From positions 1 through 22,422 of the forward strand of contig JAUCBJ010005295.1 in assembly GCA_032718475.1 (NCBI GenBank): a DNA stretch of 22,422 bases. Direction: 5' to 3'. Positions 8,525 through 17,500 of the stretch are shown here, piece by piece. Position 1 is the stretch's first letter. Every line of letters begins with the position of its first letter. The notes beneath the pieces are model-generated. The model made no database searches, was not told the origin of the DNA, and worked only from the letters and a program-made list of their open reading frames with translations. The translations under genes were made by a program, and so were the position numbers. The DNA is from Nemertoderma westbladi. Lineage: Eukaryota > Xenacoelomorpha > Nemertodermatida > Nemertodermatidae.

Positions 8525-9026
8525 CTGAATGATAAAGTATTCTTAAACCAAATTTAATTGGTCGAAATTCGTGAACAAATAACTCCATTAATAAATAAGT
8601 CGAGGGAAAAACAAACATGCCGCAAAGAAAGCTGCTACATTGACCAACTAAAATACTAACAAGAAATCAAACCACCGATGAATAGCTTTTATGTACCTTG
8701 CGAACACCGGGAAAGAAACTCGGATGTAGGTTCACATAGTTTGAATATCCCGCCACATGTCCCAAAAAGTTGTGCACAATATTATTTCTGTGCAAATGCG
8801 GGAAAACATGGAAAACTATGGAGAAAAACTGTTTTATATTTCATAAAAATGCATCATAATAAATAGTTATAAATGATATGACATCGCCCAACTGGCAACT
8901 ATTACTGTAGTTGTTGCCTAGTGACCTAAACATCAACCTACAACAACTATAAGAACCTCATCCGGGTTTCTATTAAACTTTACCTTACGAATCGACCCAG
9001 ACGACCCAGACCCTCACCTATCCTAC
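8525..9026. other. short intron without recognised features
   Basis: The 502-nt intron between the exons at 9027 and 8524. The small open frame at 8678-8866 (+) has no family signature. The donor and acceptor fit GT-AG. Confidence 0.6.
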
Positions 9027-9656
9027 CGTCTTGTATTCTTCTTTTCGACGCAGCACATGCGTGTTGCCTCGCAACCAATGTAACCCGCCGTCGTCGACAT
9101 GGTAACTATCAACGTAACTAAGGTTACGGGGAGGAAGCTCCGGACCACCATTGGCAGCGTCGTTTTGATTATATTTTGGCGGGAAATTTAAATCGTCGAA
9201 AGCAAAGCTGTTCAGCGGGTCGGGGCGAGGGAAGTCCTGTGTTCTGTGTTGTCCTGGCAACGGGTCGTCTATGTCGTTAACTCGAGGAAACACGGGATTC
9301 ATCATACGAATATACGTGAGTTCGTCGTGGACAGAGTTGCTATGGGAATCGGAGTGGTTGCTATGGAGGTCAGGGTAGTTGTTATGGGGATCTGAGTGGT
9401 TGCTATTGGGATCGGATGAGTGTTTTCTATGGGGATCGGACTGGTTGCTATGGGGATCGGAGTGGTTGCTATGAGAATCGGAATAGTTGCTATGCTGGTT
9501 GGAATTGCCGCGAAGGGCAGGGGATTGCGGATGTGCAGGTATCTCGTTGCGGGGAGCGATATAGACGTCGCGACTGTGAATGAGGGGGTCAGGGTGACGC
9601 TGGGTTACGGGAGGGTGAGAGGGGAGAGTGCGTGCAGAAACCGGCTGGCGGTGCCT
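9027..9656 (-). CDS. LAP-family gene, long disordered exon with heptad tandem repeats
   Basis: A 630-nt (210-codon) exon, open throughout and in phase 0 at both ends. The acceptor is GTTTAG|AGG at 9657 and the donor is ACG|GTAGGA at 9026. It encodes a low-complexity hydrophilic linker between the LRR and PDZ parts, as in Erbin and densin. The first third is rich in Pro, Arg and His. The middle (about 9330-9510) is a tandem 7-residue repeat of the form SDPHSNH. The last part contains FPRPDPLNSFAFDDLNFPP and ends RRKEEYKT. Reading through the donor meets a stop three codons later, so this exon must splice here unless it is an alternative terminus. It is more GC-rich than the flanking introns. 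No enzymatic domain is visible. Confidence 0.87.
9330..9510 (-). repeat. coding 21-bp (heptad) tandem repeat inside the LAP exon
   Basis: About eight units of 21 bp, with one 3-bp insertion, encode variants of SDPHSNH (for example SDSHSNH, SDPHSNQ, SDPNSNH, SDPHNNY). The period is a multiple of three and substitutions stay in frame, consistent with coding constraint. Confidence 0.9.
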
Positions 9657-10287
9657 CTAAACACATGCAACAAACAAACAATGGTAAACACATGTAAATA
9701 AATGTGCAGCGAAAGATAGTGAAGAAATGGTTGCTAAGGAGCAGGAAGAATAAACAAACAATAAATAAATTAGATGGGTAAATAGTCGAATTATTCTCGA
9801 CTAATAATTTTGTATTAAGTGGCCCTTTTCAGCGTAAAGCCCCAAATATATTTATGTATGGAGCTGCTACCCAACGTGAACTAATAGGACCTACTATTTT
9901 TCAGTTCAACTTGTTATTGATTCAGTTTGGTTACATTTATATATATGTTGCCTCGCGTGAATGTCGGCAGGTGATGGAATAACATTATGATGACATTAAA
10001 TGTTTTTTTTGTAATAAAAAAATGGTTCAAAAACATAATGTACGGAGCGAGCGCAGCGAGGGAGGTTTACTAAAATATACAACAAGAGTCATAAACGCTG
10101 CATAGCGCTATTCTCACACAATAGTTTACGTAAATTTGGTTACATTATGTCAACTTATCGGTGTTCTGTATATTTCCGATAATAAAGTTCTGGTTATAAA
10201 TTATCAAATGCAATGCTAGTCGTCTACTAAAACAAGCCCACATGCTCCAGTTAAATTATATATAGATATGGGCCCGGGGGCCGGCCG
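9657..10287. other. intron segment, low complexity, no recognised gene
   Basis: AT-rich intron sequence with a short GC-rich patch (GGGCCCGGGGGCCGGCC) near 10270-10286. No gene or RNA signature was found. Confidence 0.5.
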
Positions 10288-10615
10288 AGTTAATTGGGTT
10301 GCTCAAGTGCGTGACTTATTGAACAGTTTAGGATTCTCGGGAGAATGAGTGGTCGGATCAGCATGTCGAATTTGAAAGAAATTTTCTTGCCCAAGTAAAA
10401 GAAAGGCTACAATCGCAACATATTAAACAATGGTGGGGGGGGGGGGGGGGGGGGGGGATAAGAGACTCACCTAAAGGGTTAATGTATATGGACGTTGGTA
10501 TAATATTCCTCGTGAACAACGGTATGTGCACCTTATGCAAACTAAATGCTCTAGAAGATGAGTACCACTTCCTTCATGTTTCCCCCCACCCCAATATAAA
10601 AGTATAAGAAAGAAA
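10288..10615 (+). mobile_element. LINE C-terminal (zinc-knuckle-like) relic split by poly(G)
   Basis: With one frameshift the plus strand reads NWVAQVRDLLNSLGFS, then EWSDQHVEFERNFLAQVKER and LQSQHIKQWW. A G23 tract follows, and then MCTLCKLNALEDEYHFLHVS. This matches the C-terminal CxxC...(E/D)DE(Y/F)HFL..C module of endonuclease/RT retrotransposons common in invertebrate genomes. The last metal ligand is Ser instead of Cys and a stop follows, so it is dead. It looks unrelated to the two other LINE types in the window. Confidence 0.55.
10435..10457. repeat. poly(G) tract, about 23 bp
   Basis: An uninterrupted G run in the middle of the LINE C-terminal relic. It is quadruplex-prone on the plus strand. 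Confidence 0.9.
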
Positions 10616-11460
10616 TAATTTGTCCCATATTATTGCCATCATGAATCTCCATTTAAATATTAAAACTTGTATTCTTCATTGAGCTCCACTAAATAATATT
10701 AGTTTTGGATTATTTCTATTAAATTATATTCGATGCCGCGCGCAGCTATTCACTAAGTATCTCGAATCGCGTTATATAAACTTGTCTTTTTGGTAAACTG
10801 GTACTACTAATAATAATTAATAGGGTGTTTATTTCGGTAAGGTGACTTTATAACATTTGCCTATATATTTTCCCCCGTTATTGACTAAATTTAGGTTCGG
10901 TGCATTATTTTATGCATTATCCATCGTTATGTGCTGTGATTGTGCATTATTCTTAATTTTGGTGTTGGTGTTGGTTTGTATCATAAGTGCATTTTTTACC
11001 TTACCTCCCCTGATAGCCTTGATTAGCTTTGTTTGTGGAATTATTAATAATTATTAATTATAAAAAAAAAATGATAATATTGTGTTTAGGAATAATGTAA
11101 AGTAAACAATTTACGCTATATAGATATCATAAAGCTAGACCTATTGAGAATACTCGAGACGTGTTCCAGAAGTCGATTGTTACTAAGCAATATTGTTACG
11201 AGGATATCTCAATAGATCGCTGATAAGTTGACATAATGTAACAAAATACTGTATTTGTTTTGCAACATTTTCTTATCTATTAACTTACAGATTTAGTGTT
11301 CAAACTCAGTACCAAATTAATAATTATTTATTATTTGAAATAAATATCCTAGCGGATAAGAATATCCATATGGAAATGTAAAAACATTGAAAGAAATACA
11401 AGATTTTAAGAAAATAATAAATGATACTAAAACTATTACCAAATTTAGATTCCATCACCA
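10616..11460. other. AT-rich intron segment, nothing recognised
   Basis: Part of the third intron. The 66-codon hydrophobic open frame at 10857-11057 (+) follows a LINE relic and is probably chance or part of its 3' region. No other signal was seen. Confidence 0.45.
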
Positions 11461-12796
11461 AATTAAGCGACCTGTTTCGGCTGAGTTAACCGACCTGTTT
11501 TGGCTTAATTAACCGACCTGTTTTGGCTGTAATAACCGACCAGTTTTGGCTGAGATAACCGACCTGTTTTGGCTGAGTTAACCGGCCTGTTTCGGCTGAA
11601 TTAACCAAACTGTTTCGGCTGAGTTAACCGACCTGTTTCGGCTGAGTTAACCGACCTGTTTTGGCTGAAATAACCGACCAGTTTTGGCTGATATAACCGA
11701 CCTGTTTTGGCTGAATTAACCGACATGTTTTGGCTTAATTAACCGACCTGTTTTGGCTGAGTTAACCGACCTGTTTTGGCTGTAATAACCGACCAGTTTT
11801 GGCTGAGATACCGACCTGTTTTGGCTGAATTACCCGATATGTTTTGGCTTAATTAACCGACCTGTTTTGGCTGAGTTAATCAAACTGTTTCGGCTGAGTT
11901 AGCCGACCTTTTTCGGCTGAGTTAACCGACCTATTTTGGCTGAAATAACCGACCAGTTTTGGCTGAGATAACCGACCTGTTTTGGCTGAATTAACCGACA
12001 TGTTTTAGCTTAATTAACCGACCTGTTTTGGCTGAGTTAACCGACCTGTTTTGGCTGAGTTAACCGACCTGTTTTGGCTGAATTAACCGACCAGTTTTGG
12101 CTGAGATAACCGACCTGTTTCGGCTGAATTAACCGACCTGTTTTGGCTGAAATAACCGACAAGTTTTGGGTGATATAACCGACCTGTTTTGGCTGAATTA
12201 ACCGACATGTTTTGGCTTAATTAACCGACCTGTTTTGGCTGAGTTAACCGACCTGTTTTGGCTGAAATATCCGACCTGTTTTGGCTTAATTAACCGACCT
12301 GTTTTGGCTGAGGTAACCGACCTATTTTGGCTGAGTTAACCGACCTGTTTTGGCTGAATTAACTGACCAGTTTTGGCTGAGATAACCGACCTGTTTCGGC
12401 TGAATTAACCGACATGTTTTGGCTTAATTAACCAACGTGTTTTGGCTGAGTTAACCAAACTGTTTCGGCTGAGTTAACCGACCTTTTTCGGCTGAGTTAA
12501 CCGACCTGTTTTGGCTGAAATAACCGACCAGTTTTGGCTGAGATAACCCACCTGTTTTGGGTGAATTAACCGACATGTTTTGGCTTAATTAACCAAACTG
12601 TTTCGGCTGAGTTAACCGACCAGTTTCGGCTGAGATAACCGACCTGTTTTGGCTGAATTAACCGGCATGTTTTGGCTTAATTAACCGACCTGTTTTGGCT
12701 GAGTTAACCGACCTGTTTTGGCTGAGTTAACCAACCTGTTTTGGATGAATTAACCGACCTGTTTTGACTGAATTAACCGACCTGTTTTGGCTGAGC
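11461..12796. repeat. 23-bp minisatellite (about 58 units) abutting a splice donor
   Basis: Tandem 23-bp units with core CCGACCTGTTTTGGCTGA and a variable linker (GTTAA, AATAA, GATAA, ATTAA, or TTAATTAA). Variant units recur in a fixed order of about five (roughly 115 bp), a higher-order pattern. On the transcribed minus strand each unit contains AAAACAGGTCGGTTA. The array runs right up to the exon: its last unit provides the CAG|GTCGGT junction at 12782. Confidence 0.95.
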
Positions 12797-12972
12797 CAAC
12801 ACCTCGGTAGGAGTGCGTCGCTTCCCAGCGCCCCCTAGAGTTTCCTTAGGGTACGCGACTGTATGTTGTCTCTCTGGCCCGGCGCCGGCTACGTTGAACG
12901 CAATGGTCGGCGTTCTCATCTCTATAGACGAGTCCTTAGGAGCTTCAATGGCCTTTAATTCGCTTTCAAACT
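12782..12972 (-). CDS. LAP-family gene, post-LRR linker exon with ambiguous donor
   Basis: The acceptor TTTTTAG| at 12973 leaves AG, which joins the preceding exon's G to make a Glu codon. The frame then reads FESELKAIEAPKDSS, TIAFNVAGAG and GKRRTPTEVLAQ. A positively charged RRTPTE-like stretch occurs at this place in other LAP proteins (compare KRYPTPYPDEL in Erbin). Two donors keep phase 0. One is CAG|GTCGGT ending at 12782, which lies inside the first unit of the adjoining 23-bp array. The other is GAG|GTGTTG ending at 12803. Neither is a strong consensus, so the last seven codons are uncertain. The exon itself is supported by phase agreement on both sides. Confidence 0.8.
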
Positions 12973-13954
12973 CTAAAAATCACAAAGAAAATAAACAATA
13001 TTTCTTACGAAGTTTATAAATTTGAAACTACGAGTTAATTTTTTATTTTATTTAAAAAAATACATTAGTTCCAATTTATGAAGTTAAAGGTGTAATAATT
13101 TTTTTTCAATATTATTAATTAATTAGTTATGACATATATTTATTTATTACTGTTGTTGATTAGGTGAATAGACATAAATATTGCTTACCGGTAACAATTA
13201 TAACTAATAGTAAAAATGAGTGTGAAATAAATTGTAATTTTAAGACATTAATTAATATTTACATCTAGAAATTTATTAGGAGGTTGAGAACTAAAAAATT
13301 GTAGCCAGCGTGACGTGACCACCATGACCGTTAAATAATGATGTCGGCCATAGGGCTCGCAGTTCAATTAAATTAAATACGGGGTGGTGGGCCGGTCCTT
13401 TACGGGTAGGTGTAAAACGCGGTTCCGGATTCCAAAATATCAATTAAGGGAAAGGAGCAGGTTACAGAGGCACGTTATTTTAACCAAAACAATAAACTAA
13501 AGTCAATAGAAAAGGTTATAGTTTTATTTTTGGGAGTTATAAAAATGTAAAAAAAATCGACTTCCGTAGCGACAATGTTAAATGTAGAATCCGGATCCGG
13601 ATCCGGATCCGCGTTTTACTCTGACCCTTCCTTTACTGGGATAAATAGCGGGGAATAATTAGTCTGAGGGACTCGCTAGTATCTATAATGGAAATAAATA
13701 GTTTCAGAGAAAAAAAATAAATAAGGGAGTTAGTCTATGACCTGTCGAGACAAGAATATCCAGTAATGAAGTGTATCTAGCATCTGTATTATTTTTATAT
13801 GTACAATAATTGCAGCTCATAAGCAGGCGAACTTGAACTTGCGAAATTTTCAAGAACTTTCCAGAATTTACCAGAATTATGCAGGAGGTTTTCCAGGACT
13901 ATTAATTAACATTAATTAATTAAACATAAATAATTATGTGAGTAAATTACTCAC
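12973..13954. other. second intron: GGATCC hexamer run and a dispersed repeat
   Basis: A 982-nt AT-rich intron. At 13590-13611 there is a short tandem of GGATCC. The segment at about 13434-13540 is a diverged copy of 20885-20989. No coding signal was seen. Confidence 0.6.
13434..13540 (+). repeat. dispersed repeat, copy A
   Basis: About 105 bp sharing an ordered series of blocks with 20885-20989: ATCAATT(A)AGG, GCAGGTTACAG, ACGTTATT, AACCAAAACAATAAAC, then AGGTTA(T/C)AGTT. Same orientation in both places. The family is unrecognised. Confidence 0.75.
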
Positions 13955-14136
13955 CTGTTTCGGATTGCACCCACAACTGCTGTTGCTGTGGCAACATGAA
14001 GCAGGTCATTACCCTGGTCCCTAGGTCGGGTCTGTATTCGCTCTGTAGTGGTATCAGTGGCTGGGCTTGGTTCTCGCTCAGCCACAGGGCTGACAGACTG
14101 TTCATGTGGCAAACGGTCCACGGCAAATACAACAAT
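13955..14136 (-). CDS. LAP-family gene, last LRR and LRR-capping exon
   Basis: This 182-nt exon joins the previous one across a 6.4 kb intron: its first base completes the split Arg codon and gives SDNRLLYLPWTVCHMNSLSA. It then reads ALWLSENQAQPLIPLQSE, followed by TCFMLPQQ, the signature segment that closes the LRR array in LAP proteins. Erbin and Scribble both have near-identical WLS/A-(E/D)NQ and PQQ motifs here. The acceptor is TATAG|A at 14137 and the donor is ACAG|GTGAGT at 13954. The exon ends in phase 1. The wording is a mix: ALW..ENQAQP is closer to Scribble and LIPLQ is closer to Erbin. Confidence 0.93.
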
Positions 14137-14193
14137 CTATAAAGTAAACAGAGTTCAGTATATTACACTGAGATGAAAACAGCTGCAGAATTA

Positions 14194-14215
14194 GGTCTGC
14201 TAGTGTTAGCAGACC
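14194..14215. repeat. perfect hairpin GGTCTGCTA / TAGCAGACC
   Basis: Nine-bp perfect inverted repeat with a GTGT loop, flanked on both sides by AATT, 58 nt upstream of an exon acceptor on the minus strand. No known function. Confidence 0.6.
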
Positions 14216-14597
14216 GAATTGAGTCGTCCAAATATCTGGAACAGTTTAGCTTTGATCTCCGCCAAAAAAGTTCAAAACCTTTCGTTTTAGAATTGCTTGA
14301 TATATTGAATAAAGATTTTTACCGCAAATACGTAAATTTTCCCATGAGTCCAAAAATATTTCACTGTATCAAGGTGGTATAGAATAATATTTTTTTTGGA
14401 GTAGGAACTAAATTATAATAATTATGTAATTTATTTTATTTTCTAATTACAAGTGAATTTAACTTAAACAATCAGTGGAGCGAAATAATATTATTACCGT
14501 AATTATTTAATTACCGTAATTAATTATTTAATGCAATTAAATAACTGCATCAAAACGACCAGAAATCTGCAGCTATTTCGTAACGCAAATTGAGCCA

Positions 14598-17500
14598 TGT
14601 AGAGCCCGCACCACTAATGTAGAGCCCGGACTACTAGTGTAGAGCCCGAACTACAAGTGTAGAGCCCGCATTACTAGTGTAGAGCCCGCACTACTAGTGT
14701 AGAGCCCGCACTACTAGTGTAGAGCCCGGACTACTAGTGTAGAGCCCGAACTACAAGTGTAGAGCCCGCACTACTAGTGTAGAGCCCGCACTACTAGTGT
14801 AGAGCCCGCACCACTAGTGTAGAGCCCACACTACTAGTGTAGAGCCCGCACTACTAATGTAGAGCCCGAACTAGTAGTGTAGAGCCCGCACTACTAATGT
14901 AGAGCCCGAACTACTAGTGTAGAGCCCGCACTACTAGTGTAGAGCTCGCACTACTAATGTAGAGCCCGCACTACTAATGTAGAGCCAGAACTACTAGTGT
15001 AAAGCTAGCACTACTAGTGTAGAGCCCGCTCTACTAGTGTAGAGCCCGCACTACTAGTGTAGAGCCCGAAATACTAGCGTAGAGCCCGAACTACTAGCGT
15101 AGAGCCCGCACTACTAGTGTAGAGCCCGCACTACTAGTGTAGAGCCCGCACTACTAGTGTAGAGCCCGCACTACTAGTGTAGAGTCCGCACTACTAGTGT
15201 AGAGCCCGCAGTACTAGTGTAGAGCCCACACTACTAGTGTAGAGCCCGCACTACTAGTGTAGAGCCCGCACCACTAGTGTAGAGCCCACACTACTAGTGT
15301 AGAGCCCGCACTACTAATGTAGAACCCGCACTAGTAGTGTAGAGACCGCACTACTAATGTAGAGCCCGAACTACTAGTGTAGAGCCCGCACTACTAGTGT
15401 AGAGCTCGCACTACTAATGTAGAGCCCGCACTACTAGTGTAAAGCTCGCATTACTAGTGTAAAGCACGCACTACTAGTGTAGAGCCCGCACTAGTAGTGT
15501 AGAGACCGCACTACTAATGTAGAGCCCGAACTACTAGTGTAGAGCCCGCACTACTAGTGTAGAGCTCGCACTACTAATGTAGAGCCCGCACTACTAATGT
15601 AGAGCCAGAACTACTAGTGTAAAGCTCGCACTACTAGTGTAGAGCCCGCTCTACTAGTGTAGAGCCCGCACTACTAGTGTAGAGCCAGAACTACTAGTGT
15701 AAAGCTCGCACTACTAGTGTAGAGCCCGCAGTACTAGTGTAGAGCCCGCACTACTAGTGTAGAGCCAGAACTACTAGTGTAAAGCTCGCACTACTAGTGT
15801 AGAGCCCGCAGTACTAGTGTAGAGCCCGCACCACTAGTGTAGAGCCCACACTACTAGTGTAGAGCCCGCACTACTAGTGTAGAGCCCGCAGTACTAGTGT
15901 AGAGCCCGCTCTACTAGTGTAGAGCCCGCACTACTAGTGTAGAGCCCGCACTACTAGTGTAAAGCTCGCACTACTAGTGTAGAGCCCGCTCTACTAGTCT
16001 AGAGCCCGCACTACTAGTGTAGAGCTCGCACAACTTGTGTATAGCCCGGACTACTAGTGTAGAGCCCGCACTACTAGTGTAGAGCCCGCACTACTAGTGT
16101 AGAGCCCGCACTACTAGTGTAGAGCCCGCACTACTAATGTAGAGCCAGAACTACTAGTGTAAAGCTCGCACTACTAGTGTAGAGCCCGCTCTACTAGTGT
16201 AGAGCCCGCACTACTAGTGTAGAGCCCGCACTACTAGTGTAGAGCTCGCACAACTTGTGTATAGCCAGGACTAATAGTGTAGAGCCCGCACTACTAGTGT
16301 AGAGCCCACACTACTAATGTAGAGCCCGCACTAATAGTGTAGAGCCCGAACTACTAGTGTAGAGCCCGCACTACTAGTGTAGAGCCCGCACTACTAGTGT
16401 AGAGTCCGCTCTACTAATGTAGAGCCAGAACTACTAGTGTAAAGCTCGCACTACTAGTGTAGAGCCCGCTCTACTAGTGTAGAGCCCGCACTACTAGTGT
16501 AGAGCCCGCACTACTAGTGTAGAGCTCGCACAACTTGTGTAGAGCCCGCTCAACTAGTGTAGAGCCCGAACTACTAGTGTAGAGACCGCTCTACTAGTGT
16601 AGAGCCCGATCTACTAGTGTAGAGCCCGCACTACTAGTATAGAGCCCGCACTACTAATGTAGAGCCCGAACTACTAGTGTAGAGTCCGCTCTACTAATGT
16701 AGTGCCCGCACTACTAGTGTAGAGCCCGAACTACAAGTGTAGAGCCCGAACTACTAGTGTAGAGCTCGCACTACTAGTGTAGAGCCCGCTCTACTAGTAT
16801 AGAGCTCGCACTACTAATGTAGAGCCCGAACTACAAGTGTAGAGCCCGAACTACTAGTGTATAGCCCGAACTACTAGTGTAGAGACCGCTCTACTAGTGT
16901 AGAGCCCGCTCTACTAGTGTAGAGCCCGCACTACTAGTATAGAGCCCGCACTACTAGTGTAGAGACCGCTCTACTAGTGTAGAGCCCGCTCTACTAGTGT
17001 AGAGCCCGCACTACTAGTGTAGAGCCCGCACTACTAGTGTAGAGCCCGCAGTACTAGTGTAGAGCCCACACTACTAGTGTAGAGCCCGCACTACTAGTGT
17101 AGAGCCCGCACCACTAGTGTAGAGCCCGCACTACTAGTGTAGAGCCCGCACCACTAGTGTAGAGCCCACACTACTAGTGTAGAGCCCGCACCACTAGTGT
17201 AGAGCCCACACTACTAGTGTAGAGCCCGCACTACTAGTGTAGAGCCCGCACCACTAGTGTAGAGCCCACACTACTAGTGTAGAGCCCGCACTACTAATGT
17301 AGAGCCCGAACTAGTAGTGTAGAGACCGCACTACTAATGTAGAGCCAGAACTACTAGTGTAAAGCTAGCACTACTAGTGTAGAGCCCGCTCTACTAGTGT
17401 AGAGCCCGCACTACTAGTGTAGAGCCCGAAATACTAGCGTAGAGCCCGAACTACTAGCGTAGAGCCCGCACTACTAGTGTAGAGCCCGCACTACTAGTGT

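Noticed and set aside
9018-9026. Exon end at the in-frame TAG followed by GTGAGG
   Set aside because: Using that donor would place a stop codon at the exon end. The upstream ACG|GTAGGA junction keeps phase 0 with the next exon. An alternative short isoform ending here cannot be excluded.
9420-9701. Plus-strand open frame with a GxxVAMGIG heptad pattern
   Set aside because: It is the antisense of the 21-bp coding repeat. The minus-strand exon fits splice sites and phases on both sides.
14173-14382. 69-codon plus-strand open frame
   Set aside because: It has no recognisable family or splice context. It begins near a perfect hairpin and is probably chance.
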